Below, in pieces: positions 11,118 to 22,862 of a stretch of DNA of 64,000 nucleotides (position 1 is its first letter; each line of letters opens with the position of its first letter). Location of the stretch: the NCBI GenBank assembly GCA_037043015.1, contig CM073323.1:8804001-8868000 (forward strand), given 5' to 3'. The translations under genes and the position numbers were made by a program. The notes under the pieces are model-generated. The model was not told the DNA's origin. It ran no database searches and was given only the letters and a program-made list of their open reading frames with translations. This DNA comes from Bryum argenteum. Lineage: Eukaryota; Streptophyta; Bryopsida; Bryales; Bryaceae.

Positions 11118-12190
11118 ACATTTCACAAATACATCAAGAATCAGGGGAATCAGAAAAATTGCTTAGCTGAGATTAGTACTATATAAATTGGAAATCTGAT
11201 TGTATTTACGTGTAGTTAGAGCTTGTAATAAGGGAGAAAATGATTTTTCAAAACTAAGATCATCCTCGCAAATGGTGAGGATTTTACAATAAAGATCATA
11301 GTGTTTATTGCACATATACATGGTAGGGACTAGATACATACCTCAAAATACATAATATTTTATTGAAAAATCCCCTTGGATGATTGGAAAAAAAGCAACT
11401 TTGAGAGTAAACATATATATGTAATTTAGGCCTTTCCCATGTAAGGGGATCAAATAGCAGTATAATAAGGGTGACATCACAACCTTCCTCTAAAATTTCC
11501 AAATGCCTCCCTCCACTTATGGACAATAGTGGCATTTCTAGTCGAGCATCTCCACGAAGAATGTCTTATTCTTCCTAGCTCTGTTATTGAATTCATATCC
11601 CCCCCACCCCCTAAGCCCAGCAAGACTTTCGCTCTCCTTTAAGGTGTATGTACTTGAAATGCTCACTATCCACTGAAAATTGACTGCAAGGGCATTAATT
11701 CATTAGAGGCCTGGAGTCCTGGAGAGTTCCAGGGGGGATAAGGGGCCTGCACGGCTTGGAGGGATTTATCCCATACTGTTTGGAGCCGCTTCCTCTCCCT
11801 AAAAAATATAAGAGGGTTGGGGGTAGGGCCAGACGGAATGATAGTTCAATTTTAAATGCACCCCAGGTCCATGTGGCACCCCCTCAAGGGATTCCATGTG
11901 ACAAAAAAGGCCCCCACAAGCTTCATCTTGTTAATTAATTATTTCAAAAATATAGCTGGTGACACTAATACACCTTAAGTGCCTATTACATACTATACAT
12001 ATTATGAGTTCACTACACATTGCTTGTTTCGAGAGAATTGAACACCCCATCTTGAACTAAATGATTGTTTATCGATCATATGAAGAATGCAAGTAAAAAC
12101 AAGGAGACATCGTTACTATCAGCCCGTGGTCAAAGAAGGTAAATGGTTGTACATGTTCACACTAGTGGAAAAGGAAACAAATAGTGCGAC
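11118..12190. other. Intergenic, no recognised gene
   Basis: I see nothing beyond short motif-free frames and AT-rich low-complexity sequence. Confidence 0.4.
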
Positions 12191-12192
12191 AA

Positions 12193-12427
12193 ACCACTGG
12201 ACCTTGTTGTATGGGTACCTCAAAGGCCTTTGAGGGAATACTACAACAAATATTTTCAAGGCACTAGCAACTACCTAGAAACTAGCATAGTTATAGTGCA
12301 CACCCTTGAAAGGGGGAAGTAGTATTGTTTCCAATTTTCCCTTGTCCGGTGGCATATGGATATCAGCATTACGAATGGACATTTCATTCACGCCGGCCCC
12401 TTAGGAAGGAACAGGAGTTTTCATCTA
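12193..12427 (+). mobile_element. SINE copy, 5'-truncated
   Basis: It begins in the SINE body at CTGGACCTTGTTGTATGGGT and runs to CACGCCGGCCCCTTAGGAAG and the GGAGTTT-CATC tail. The tRNA-like head with the promoter boxes is missing, as expected for incomplete reverse transcription. Confidence 0.8.
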
Positions 12428-12506
12428 CGCACGTAGCAAACTACAAACATGCACTCCGCAAGACCCATAGACTCGTACCGTCCTCTTTTCCAGGTGTTAT
12501 ACCAAT

Positions 12507-12632
12507 ACAATCTCATAGATAGCTAACTTAGAGTCTCTAGTCTTGCTTGGTCCTGCGTCGGTATTGCCCTGACCGACCCCGGCTGTTGTTTTTTTTTTTT
12601 TTTTTTTTTTTTCACTTGCAATTGATTAAAAA
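12507..12632 (+). repeat. Dispersed repeat B with T-run
   Basis: The segment TAGCTAACTTAGAGTCTCTA ... GGTATTGCCCTGACCGACCC followed by a run of about 23 T and CACTTGCAATTGATTA recurs inverted at 22733-22862. The homopolymer next to a conserved unique block suggests the 3' end of a retroposon, but the family is not recognised. Confidence 0.6.
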
Positions 12633-12977
12633 AAAAATTAAAAAAAATTAAAAAAAATTAAAAAAAAAAAAAAAAAACTCCCAGAGGATACATTAGCAAA
12701 GTGAGAGAAAAAATGAATAGTAAATAAATAGTGAATTAAAAAGTAGAGAGTGAGATCCTGAGTGGGGATTTGGTTGCTATGTTTGCAAACAAACTGCCAT
12801 GGATATCCAATGGCACACATACCATGACCTCTGGGAAAAGCAAAGGCTATGATAAGATTCAATTAAGGAAAGAAGGAAGGGGATTCATTTTGCCTTGTAG
12901 GGACACAATGAGAAAAGGCTGCAAAATACACTGGAAATAACTTAATAAGTTATTGAGTGCGGAGGGGGGGTTGATTT

Positions 12978-13255
12978 GGGTCTCTTTATTTCTCCCCTAC
13001 GAGCGTGGCTCGGATGCCAGGCTCGGTGGGGATCAATTTTCTGGCCCTTCCCGTTTTCCCCATTTGGGGCCATTTTTTGAATTTTTTTTTGCAAAATTTG
13101 GGGCTTGGGGCCCCAAATTACCCTTGGAAGCCCTCTATGTGTTCAAATGGGGCCTAAACAAATTTAAAAATAGGGGCAGATTTTACCCCACCCTCCCCAC
13201 CCCCACCCGAGCCTGGCATCCAAGCCACGCTCGTAGAGGATATTTAGACACTCCC
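12978..13255. mobile_element. Mutator-type MITE with 9-bp target duplication
   Basis: Long imperfect terminal inverted repeats share the core TACGAGCGTGGCTCGGATGC / TACGAGCGTGGCTTGGATGC and continue into CAGGCTCGG. The element starts GGG and ends CCC. A perfect 9-bp direct repeat, GGTTGATTT (12969-12977 and 13256-13264), flanks it. GGG termini, inverted repeats of about 50 bp and a 9-bp duplication are characteristic of Mutator-like elements. No transposase is inside. Confidence 0.8.
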
Positions 13256-13267
13256 GGTTGATTTGGG

Positions 13268-14532
13268 CAGATTTGGTGTCTAAATGCAGTAAGTTGGGGT
13301 GGAGTGCTCCACAGGGCATAAGATTTTGCCCACTGCTCATGAGTAGGCACAGGCTGGACGGAAAGGAATTTGCTTCATTACATAGGTCCCATGCCCTTTG
13401 ACTCGACGACGGACCCCGGCCGGACCCCCCCCCCTCTCCCGTCCCAAACGAGGTGGCTCACCGTCCCATAAATGCCACTCCTCGCGCATTTATGGAAGGC
13501 CCCTTCTACAGTGTATGATGATCCCCATCATTCCATCAAGTGCAAATATGGGTTATGAGTTCCATCCATGCTCCAAGCGGCACATTCCAATTGATATCAT
13601 GTATGGCGGGGAATTGAGTTGGACCCCACATGTACATGAAAAACAACGTCGCCTTTTATGATTAGCGTTGGGTCGTGCGAAGATTTTGGCGTCGTTGTAT
13701 CTTCCCCCCAAAAATATTCAGGATTTTGTGTAGTAGTGCCGTGATCCTTTGGAAGAAGCGACATAGAAAAGAGTGTGTGTGTGTGTGAGAATTGTACAAC
13801 CAAAAAATCTAGTTTGTATGCATGCTCAAATAGGAAAGGGAGTAGTGAGGTTTCGAAAACACCATAAGGAGGGCAAAAACGGTTTGGATCGATCGGAGGC
13901 AACCACGTGTTTTTATTGCACCATCACGACAATCTAGCCGCCACCGCCTTCCAACTCGCTAACCAAAAGTTCTTCTATGCCTAGGGTTGGCATTTTGTGG
14001 GGGTCTCGACGCAATTAATGTGTGTTAAACTTCTACTAAAGGAGGTTTCAAAAGTGAGGATTGTAATCTCAAAACAACTTATGTACAACGTAGCGTACAA
14101 AAGGTATATCAGCTTTTTTTGGTAAAATACTTGTCATAGTGATATCAACCATTCATGGCTAGTCTTGAGTACACTAAGAGCAACATCACTTGTGCGGAGT
14201 CTTGTCGTTATTAGAGCCAAACAAAGGCAAAATTCTCTCATGTGATTGTTCATCTCTAAAATTTGGCTTAAAGCAACTTAGTTTCATAATGAAGGTTAAT
14301 TCTCTAATATTATATTCTAAATGGTGGAGGACATGTTATGTTTTAACCCACTTTCGAAAATTCGGAGTTACAAAAATAGAAACCCAACTATTGGTCTTGA
14401 AGTTGTTGCTGAACTCAGTACTAACATGTTCATTTTTTTTTATTTTCTTCTTATTTTCTTCTTCTTTTCCATGAGCAAATCAAATGCATGGAATATAGCT
14501 TAAAGGATTAAAATGGCCTTGTTGTAAGGACT
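13268..14532. other. Intergenic, no recognised gene
   Basis: There are short frames only, with no motifs. A (GT)n stretch near 13776-13788 and a C-run near 13426 are the only notable features. Confidence 0.4.
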
Positions 14533-14902
14533 TTAACCCTTAAACGCACATGGGGTCTAAAACGGGCAGCCCAAAATTGGATCACAACATCTTTTGGACT
14601 TGGGCATCATGAACAGTGCACTTTTTGAACTTGGGCATCATGAATGGACCAATCAATGATGAGCTTGCAACCTCCTACAAGGTTATGTACAACCTCGATC
14701 TATCTACCACAATCCTTTCAAAGCACAAAATCATTCATACAAATTGTGATTTAAATTGTAAAATTTCACTTTTTGAATGCATCAAAAGAAGGTGACGAGT
14801 TTGACATCAAAATATAAGTGAAAAGTTGAGTACAATGAGAGCTACAGGGAAGATTCTGTTGGAATCAAGCCCCTCGGGCTTGCTTGGGCGTTTAAGGGTT
14901 AA
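14533..14902 (-). mobile_element. piggyBac-type MITE family 1, copy b
   Basis: This 370-bp element starts TTAA-CCCTTAAACGCACATGGGG (14533-14536) and ends TGGGCGTTTAAGGG-TTAA (14899-14902). The fold-back AAGCCCCTCGGGCTTGCTTG lies just inside the right end, so this copy is inverted relative to copies a and e. Both target sites are intact. Confidence 0.9.
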
Positions 14903-14964
14903 GTGCAATATGAGCAAGTTCTAAGTGCAATGTGAGCAAGTTCTAAGTGCAATGTGAGCAAGTT
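14900..14964. repeat. 22-bp tandem repeat, 3 units
   Basis: The unit TAAGTGCAATGTGAGCAAGT followed by TC is repeated three times, starting in the TTAA of the neighbouring piggyBac-type element. Confidence 0.9.
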
Positions 14965-15340
14965 GTTTGTTGTAAAGTTGGTATGAATCATATGACTCTA
15001 TAATTATAGAGTTCTGAGCAAAGTAGTAGGGGTATGCAAGATTCCCGTAATTAATTTAGTATCCACATTTAGCAAGCCAAACACATGTTAGTTGAGTTGG
15101 AACCTTACAACCACTCTCCCTATGTATGGGAAAAGCCATGGTAGAGAGATATGAGGAACGATGGAATTTAGAAATGTGTAGTAATAAGTCGTTAGTTGTT
15201 TGGATATGGTCAAGATTTACTTTTGCCTTCTTCTGGGGCTATAAAAAATCTAGTTCTCTCTTTTCTCTTTGTGTTTACAAGGAATAAATTTTATAAGACT
15301 CTTCGTATGACTCCGATGTTATATTGATACTATGGTTCTG

Positions 15341-15942
15341 TTAACCCTTAATTGTCACCGGGGACCAAATTGGTCCTCGGTGTCATTGTTTTTGCTTTTG
15401 GGGTCCGGCAGAGTGGTAGGGTGCAAATCTTGTCCAAAGGCACCCCTATTCTTTTATTTTTCCGAATCCAATGCTCTTTCCCGATCGCCTTTTTGAGGTT
15501 TGTGTGATCCGCGCAAAATTGTAGGGGCCACATGATCCCATGGTCAATGCACTTTGACTTGGCCTTTCTTTTTATTTTTTTGACGAATTTTTTTCAAAAT
15601 AATAAAAAATCTTGATCTTTATCCCTATACCATGCTCTATGATGCCAATTTTCAGAAAAATTGACCCAAGGGGGGAAAAACCAAAAAAGCAATATGATAT
15701 TTCTCACTCACGATCAGCAATATGATATACCAAAACATTTTTATCTCAACGGTGCCATTTTTTGAGATTTTACCGGATTTGATTGATCTTTTTTGCATTG
15801 GTCACATCACCAAGTTACCTTGATAACCACCGTTTCCGATTTTCAAAATTGTTTTACCTTCAGTGCAGAAATAAGGCCAAAAGACAATGAGGTTGCATTT
15901 CACTCCAATTTGTGGAAAACAAGGATGTCAATTAAGGGTTAA
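15341..15942. mobile_element. piggyBac-type MITE family 2
   Basis: This 602-bp element begins TTAA-CCCTTAATTGTCA (15341-15344) and ends TGTCAATTAAGGG-TTAA (15939-15942). The terminal repeat matches over 10 bases, with one mismatch shortly after. Right after the left repeat is a GC-rich palindrome, GGGGACCAAATTGGTCCTC. The interior has no coding frame with motifs and no similarity to family 1. This is a second, independent TTAA/CCCT family. Confidence 0.8.
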
Positions 15943-16349
15943 GTAAATTTAGTCATGTCTTTGTGTCGAAGAATAAACCCTAATCTTGATGAAAGTTTGT
16001 TTGAAAAAAATTAGAGACATCTAATGCCATTGCGAGGCTCACATAATTAAATAGAAGCTAGTGCAGCTACATTGAAGTGTCAAACCATGAATCCCATTAT
16101 ATACTACAATTATGCGTCAAGCCCCCAATCACATCATTTTCACTTTCTTGTTTGTTTTAGGTGTCTAATTTATGCAGACCAACATGAGATGTAGTTGTCA
16201 AATATATCAAAACCTATTCTTGCCATTGCAGTACTCCAAGTGATTGCTCAAGGTCTTAATTTGCCTCCTTTAACAACTTCCAAAAACTCTTCAAAGTTGC
16301 TTTCAATGTTGCGGATACTCAGTGGAATTTTTGAGGGTGAACGATGAAC

Positions 16350-16563
16350 CACTAGTAGGAATACTATCAAGAATGTTGTCTAGAATGACAAGTTTGGAAT
16401 GACACAAGAAAATTTACGTCTCAAACGACACAAACCTATGTCATTATAGACATAATTATGTCTATAATGCGTATCTTAATATCATTTTAAACATAAATCT
16501 CTTATGTCATTTGAGACAAGTTATTCCTAACAACATTTTTGGACGCTATAATTCCTACTAGTG
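16350..16563. mobile_element. CACTA-type MITE with 3-bp target duplication
   Basis: This 214-bp element has perfect 13-bp terminal inverted repeats CACTAGTAGGAAT / ATTCCTACTAGTG and a 3-bp target duplication AAC on each side (16347-16349, 16564-16566). The centre contains a further palindrome around GACATAATTATGTC. The CACTA start and 3-bp duplication are diagnostic of the EnSpm/CACTA superfamily. Confidence 0.85.
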
Positions 16564-16566
16564 AAC

Positions 16567-18130
16567 CTCGTACCGTAATGAGTATAAGAACATTATAGAA
16601 TTTTCAGATCATGGTGTTCTATTTTCTAATACCAAGCATTGATTTCTTCTTGCTCCTCATTTGTAGCGCTACATTCTTAAGACCTCATCATGAATCTAGA
16701 AAACCCTATAGTAAATATTTATGTATCATTGGTACTTGAATGTTTGTTCCAACTTATACATAAAGTTATCAAGATTTCGTGTGGAACAAATTGTCCAGCA
16801 GGCCTTAATCGGCTTCTCAACCCTTAAATGCCTAAGGGAGTTCTAGAATATTAGAGCACAAGTTTTCTAAAGTGTTTTAGATGAAAATTAAGGTGAGCTA
16901 TCTAGACCTCAACCGTACAATCTTGTAACAAATTCGTTTCAGTTCATGTGGAGTCGTGAGGCCTTATAGAGTGCAAGATCATAATGTAATAGTATTCAAA
17001 ATAGACTACGCAATTTCATCATTTTCTCTTTAGACTGGAAGTTCTACCAACAAAGCTTCTACCATGAAAAAACTAGAAACTCAAATTGTATCATATCTCA
17101 AAAAACAAAGTCTAAATCCAATGGTGAATAAAAGGGATATAGCTTAGGACTCAAAAATCATCAATTTTTTTCCACTGTTGAAACATCATTGCAAATCAAA
17201 TACCAAAAATATTTCAACCATTTTTTTCTTTCAACTACAACGTTGTGAGTATTCATCTTGAAATCATATCCATGTAAAAAAAAATTCGTGAAAATTTAAA
17301 TTTGATCTTGCATAATTGGCTTGCAATGGGAATTCAAGCCAAATGTTTGAAAACCCAAAAAACTAGAGTTGCCTATACTAAAGTGCACGCCATTGATTCA
17401 TACTCTATCGAATGAGTTTGCAATTCTTACCACACAAAGTAGACTTGATTTAGAACCTAACCTAAGTGATTTTGCCCAAAACAAACTCATAAATGAAGAA
17501 GATATGGCTCTTCAAAGTCTATGCCTTTCATCGAGAATGTCATTTTTTGATAGTATGGCGATTTAAGGTTTATACTTAAGAGAACAAATCCTCCCGTAGA
17601 GCCTTTTGTAATTATTTAGTTAACAAACCTAGACACTATACAAGAGTTGTTGCCTGGAGATTAGTGTAACTGGGTAACTCTTGGTAAATAAAACTACTTC
17701 TCAACTTTCTTAAGATTAGTGTTCACTTTGGGTCACGATTGCAATCAATATCTCTTGTCTTTTCTTCAAGCCACCAATTGCACCACTTCCAATAAATTCT
17801 TCCACTTGCAAGAAAGTGTACATGTTCTCACATTCAGTATTATGGTTTGACAATTAGTATTGTGACATTATAGTGTCGTGTGACATTTTGCAATTTATCG
17901 TCTATAACACTTTTTAACAACTCTTGTGTAGTGCATATGTGATCTAAGTAGACTCCAAGTGACTTTAGACCTTTTAAAACACTTGCGGTTTACTCATTCC
18001 CTCTACTTAGACCACACATGCACTAGTGCGATCTTTCAAGAGTGGGACTGATTTCTAAGTATGAGAACCTCCAAATCACCCCTCGAACATATCCAACTGA
18101 CGGCGATGGCTGCTTGGTCCAATTGCTGTA
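16567..18130. other. Intergenic with dispersed repeats
   Basis: No gene is recognised. 16817-17110 aligns loosely with 36479-36760, and both begin with a decayed TTAA-CCC terminus, so this is probably a truncated piggyBac-type element. The 17340-17560 part resembles 6107-6300. Confidence 0.45.
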
Positions 18131-18148
18131 AGATTTCCACACAAATGC

Positions 18149-18507
18149 AGGCACCACAAGCCTTGGCTTGGTGTGGTGAGGGCTTATGGCCCGCACTGAG
18201 GAGGTCGTGGGTTCTATACCCCATGCCGGCGTAGTGCTCACCACTGTAGTCCACCCAACTATTGTCGGGGATCCTTGGACCTTGTTGTATGAGTACCTCA
18301 AAGTCCTTTGGGGGAATACTATGTCAAGTATCTTCAAGGCACTAGTAACTAGCTAGAAACTAGCATAGTCGTAGTGTGCACCCTCAAGAGGGGGAAGTAG
18401 TATTGTTCCAATTTCCCCTTGTCCAGTGACCATTGGGATATTGGCATTGCGAACGGACACTTCATTCACGCTGGCCTCTTAGAAAGGGACCCGAGTTTCT
18501 ATCTATC
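18149..18507 (+). mobile_element. tRNA-headed SINE, full length, second copy
   Basis: This 359-bp copy is flanked by a perfect 13-bp duplication, TCCACACAAATGC (18136-18148 and 18508-18520). Box B (GGTTCTATACC) lies at 18208-18218, and the tail is TTCTATCTATC. The box A region reads TGGCTTGGTGTGG, slightly altered. It is about 90% like the copy at 2291 by eye. Confidence 0.85.
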
Positions 18508-18520
18508 TCCACACAAATGC

Positions 18521-20382
18521 TGCAGATTTGATACTTGGATGTTCAGGGTGAAGTGGTCGGTCTACGTTCTGATGCCAGCAGTGGAGAGTGGTGGCGAAAG
18601 GGGAACAAGGTGCATCGCTGCAGCAGCAATTGTGGAGTTGCCGCCGGGCCAATGCATGCATGCCCACAGAATCAAGGCAGGCAGCCACCGCGCTCGCTCT
18701 GCCCTTCCTTGCCTGGCTCCCGGGGAGTCTCGCCCCTCGCTCGGGGGCGGGGCGCGTCAAAGTCGTCAGAATTTGAAAACTTTCACCGTGCACCAAAAGA
18801 GGAATAGTTTTATTTCTGGCAGATTTGAGGCTAGTCGATTTTATGTTGTAGGGGGATAATCATGTGTAATCGCTGCCACAGCCACAATCACTGTTCTCCT
18901 CAAGATTATTCTAACATGAGCAACAGTGCGATTGCAGGCGCCTGTGGAAGCATCTGAGTGGCCGATAATATTAGCGCCCTCCTCCATTATGGCCATGCCA
19001 GCATCATGGGAGTGGCGGTGGGTCTTACTTATTACAGTTTACTCTGTCGCAGTAATAGTAATACGTTTATGTTAAGTTAAGCACGCACCCGGATTGGCTT
19101 GCAAAAACTCATTCACCACCTATTCACTCAAGTCAAACCTGGCCGGACCCCCGCTCCTCCTTCATTGCCTCTGTGCAGCACTATTAAACTGCCATCGTCT
19201 TCCTCCTCGCCCTCACTCTCTCTCGTACCATGGCGACTGTGAATGCCACCCCGGCGCTCTTCTTCTTCCAGGTCTGGTGGATTGCTAGTCTTCTAGTATC
19301 CTAGTGCTATCCTCTCTTTAGCTCCGCTCGCAGCTTTAGGACTGGTGCTGTCTTTATTGAATTCAGCTTTAGTTAGTGCAGGGTGAGAGTGATCAGGTGA
19401 TAGTCGGGGTACAGGAGTACTTCACTGCAGGAGCTTGTCTGATCGGTAGTTTGCTTAGTAGATTCCGCTTTTCCATCCTTCGGTAGCGATTGACTAGTTT
19501 TGCAGGTCGGGTGGTTGGTTTTGGAACCGTAAAAGATACAATAGCTGTGCTCACTCATCACCTCTTCAAATGTGCTCTCTCTCCACAATGTCAATACACC
19601 ACTCCGGGATCATCGCTTTCTCTTTCTTCTTGCTGTACTGTGCTTTTCTACTACCTTCTTTTCTCGGAACCGAACCCGAATGATCTGTCGCTAGTGAGAA
19701 TCAGGGACTGTGTCATCGTCCGCAGTGGTCACTCTCTTCTGTCAAGCAGCTTGTCCGCCCGCCCGCCGCGTGCTTCCCTGTCGATTATCACCCTGTGGAA
19801 GGAGTGACAAGTCCAGAACAAGCCACGGCGCTGCAGAGCGAAGCTAGCTACTACTTCCACCGCACCTCGCAACCGCCTCCCACCCTGGTAAGTTCCACTC
19901 AACTCCACAATTCCCTGCTCGCTGTCGGTACCACTCCTTCACACTAACCGCCCCCTCTTCTAGATCGCAACTGTTAGAAAGCTGGCTGTCAGCAGGGATA
20001 AGTATTGATCGTAGTATTGTTAGGAATCGAATCCACTTGTTCTCGCCATGACCGACCAACCAGCACTGATTTGCTCGTATCAAGGTCTGTGGTTCTCGGT
20101 CGGTGCATTGCAGTTCTGTACACGTAGAGTCGGTTTAGTTATCACTGGTCCAAGGCTGACAGTTTCCGTATGTCTTTTCCCGTTTAACAGTTTCAATTTG
20201 CGTAACAGTTACAGTTTCTTTCCTTCAACAGTTTCAGTTCTGAGTTACAGTGTTTCACTTTGTGTTCCAAGTTGAGGTTTCGTCTCTTAAGTTCCTGTCG
20301 GTGTCTGCAGCGGTGTCGCATTGGAACACAATTGCGGGTGGTGCCCGGTGATAGCAGTATACTACCAGTCAGTATCGGTAGC
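18521..20382. other. GC-richer island, possibly a transcribed leader
   Basis: Base composition rises clearly above the flanks. At about 19888 there is a strong donor, CCCTG|GTAAGT, after an exon-like pyrimidine and purine mix, and a candidate acceptor GTCTGCAG lies near 20310. Only short frames exist; the ATG at 19230 opens a 24-codon frame. This could be the 5' leader of a short-ORF transcript (see 20383) or a non-coding RNA. Confidence 0.25.
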
Positions 20383-20526
20383 ATGGGAGCGAAGGTGATG
20401 ATGTGCGATGATTTGAACATTTCGGCAGGGAAGTCGTTGATACGACAAGCCCGGCCACCCCAGAACGTGAACATGTTGCAAGCCCTTCATCGCACGAAGA
20501 TCGTCGCAGCAACAACGGCGAACTAG
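20383..20526 (+). CDS. Candidate small protein, 47 aa, unknown
   Basis: The ATG at 20383 opens 47 codons ending in TAG. The peptide is mildly basic and contains no motif I recognise. Support is circumstantial: a GC-rich setting, a plausible spliced leader (donor near 19888, acceptor near 20310), and a single ATG context in a repeat-poor island. It could equally be a chance frame in a non-coding transcript. Confidence 0.2.
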   Translation: MGAKVMMCDDLNISAGKSLIRQARPPQNVNMLQALHRTKIVAATTAN

Positions 20527-22222
20527 TGAATGGGTGGGCGTTATCCTTCCTGAGCTGAGAACGACGACGAGGGAGGGCTCGGCGGCCTTGTTAGCGGGGT
20601 GTTAAGCACTTCTGTGCGAACCTCCATCTCAAGACGCCAGCTACGGCTTCGTAGGGTGTGATGAGTGCTTTAAACGGCGCTCATCCTCTACCCAGCCCAC
20701 CTACCCTTGTGACATGGGGTGCTCCCCTTCCGGTTTGGCCCTTGTCAATTGTATATCACTCCTGAGCTAAGAGGGAACAGCAAGAGCAAGACTTCCTTTC
20801 TGGGGTAGCTAGCCGCAATAGAATTACTAGTAGCACTATCGCCCTTCTACTGATGTCCCTGGTCCCTTTCACTTGATGCTGCAATCAATAATATGCATAC
20901 TCCCTTCCGTAACTCGCACTTGTCCCTTCACTGTGTGTGCTCGTTTCTGTACTTGCTCGATCTATCGCATTCATGTCAAGGATCTTTGTATTTTCATTGT
21001 ACCTGAGCCGTAATTAAGGTGGCAGTTTAGGCAGCTTAAGGAGAAAGTACTCACATGCAGCAGGCAGAGTCTGATCGAAATTTGAGTTTTTTTACAATAA
21101 AAAGGCAAGGCAAGGCGTCTGGAATGTAAAGAGTATTCTGCATCAGTGTGATTGCTGCAGAAGGGTCTGACAAAGCAGCTATCTGGATAGAACGAGAGAA
21201 TCCTTAATGTGGCCAATGGAAACTTTCTGCCTGCATAGGCAATTGTATATAGAAGGAACGATCTATCATAATAAACAGATGCATTCGGGTTCGTGGCAGG
21301 GAAGTAAAGTACACTAGTAGCCGACCGCAGCAACCTGTGAGTCTGTCAATTCCTTTAACTTTTCGATTGTAACATGGAAGCGCGACCCCAGAATGTTTGC
21401 CACCGTAATTACTTAAGCTGTTTTGAATGCTAGTCTGCAGAGCCTCTGGCACTGGTAGACAGTCTTTCGACGCGAAAAAGACGAGTTGCAGTACCATTGC
21501 AGCAGCTTTGGCTTTGATTGTCTGTACCAGCTTTGGCCTTTGATTATTCATTCCTATTCAGCTTTGACGTTCAAGAGACCTGTCTGTCACAGCGTAGATC
21601 AAATAGAGTCGTTGAAGAACGCGGCAGAACGGAATTTGCTTGTCCTTTGAAGGTTTCACACGATTCTGGCAGACCAAAAGAAAATGCTCTTACTGTACTT
21701 CGCTGTCCGAGCAATAGAAAACTACGTAAAGTTGAACTTGACTCTCATACGAAGACAATCATGTGGCTTGCAAATAAGTTCTGTGAAGGATAACTTATGC
21801 ATTGCTAAAGCTTGGATTGAATATCTCTGAATGTGAAATTGTGGTCATTCTGAATCATGCATGGAGTGGTTTTGGATGTACGATGAGAAAAGTTCTTCAC
21901 AAGCCTATGATTTTATTTTCTGGAATATCCCAGTTATTAGTGGAATTCGAATATCTGGGGGCTTGAAGAACTAAGCTAATATTAGTGGAATACACTCTTT
22001 TATTACTCGGAAGGAGATCTCTAGGACTTGATGAAGAAGTAACCTGCATCCCGGCTCATAATTGGAATTTGACAATTTCAGAAACTTCAAATACCGAGGT
22101 GATGAAGATGGAAATGACGATCATTTATTTATTCAATTTTGATTAATTTTATTTATTTATCCATTTATTTATTCATTCTATTTTGACTCATTTGAAAGTT
22201 CAGTTCATTGGAAAGTAAATTA
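20527..22222. other. Intergenic, no recognised gene
   Basis: Overlapping minus-strand frames at 20971-21333 and 21204-21551 have no family motif. The AT-rich run ATTTATTTATTCATT at 22120-22180 is low complexity. Confidence 0.35.
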
Positions 22223-22558
22223 CAAGCTCTTAAACGCCTAAGCAAGCGGGAAGGCCTTCTTTTTCCAACAGAATCTGCTTTGTAGCTCTCACTGTACTCA
22301 ACTTTAGACTTATATTTTGATGTCAGATTGGTTATCTTCTTGTGGTGCATTCAAAAAGTGAAATTTTTACAGTTCAAATCACAATTTTTGTGCTCTGAGT
22401 GATTGTGGTAAGTAGGTAGGTTGGGGTAGTACATATTAACCTTGTAGGAGGTTACAAACTCATCATTGATTGGTTCATTCAAGATGCCCAAGTCCAAAAG
22501 ATGTTGTGATCCAATTTTGGGTTGCCCATTTCAGACCCCATGGGCATTTAAGGGTTAA
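22223..22558 (+). mobile_element. piggyBac-type MITE family 1, copy c
   Basis: The left end has decayed to CTCTTAAACGCC; the right end keeps GGGCATTTAAGGG-TTAA (22555-22558). The interior matches the other copies, for example CAACAGAATCT, ATGATGAGTTTG (inverse) and CCCAAGTCCAAAAGATG. It has the same orientation as copies a and e. Confidence 0.8.
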
Positions 22559-22631
22559 GAACTAGGGCAAGAACAAGTTTCTCAGAAGATCAACCATTGA
22601 AAAACGAATCAGTAACTCCCACCAAGCTTTG

Positions 22632-22703
22632 ATGCCAATTTTGGTGGCTTACAAGAGTGCCAATTTTGGTGGCTTACCAGAGTGCCAATTCTGGTAGCTT
22701 ACA
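22632..22703. repeat. 26-bp tandem repeat, 3 units
   Basis: The unit TGCCAATTTTGGTGGCTTAC followed by AAGAG is repeated about three times with two or three substitutions, followed by an ATT trinucleotide run to about 22730. Confidence 0.9.
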
Positions 22704-22732
22704 ATTTATTTATTATTATTATTATTATTTGA

Positions 22733-22862
22733 AACAAATAGAATTAATCAATTGCAAGTGAAAAAAAACGACATTGGTGACCCCATCCGGGGTCGGCCAG
22801 GGCAATACCGGACGCAAGACCAAGCAAGACTAGAGACTCTTAGAGACTCTAAGTTAGCCATG
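22733..22862 (-). repeat. Dispersed repeat B, inverted copy
   Basis: This is the inverse of 12507-12632, sharing CAATTGCAAGTG, GGGTCGG-CAGGGCAATACCG, CAAGACCAAGCAAGACTAGAG and CTCTAAGTTAGC. Here the homopolymer is only eight A. Confidence 0.6.

Noticed and set aside
20971..21551. Two overlapping minus-strand frames of 115-120 codons
   Set aside because: They overlap in different phases and neither resembles a protein family.
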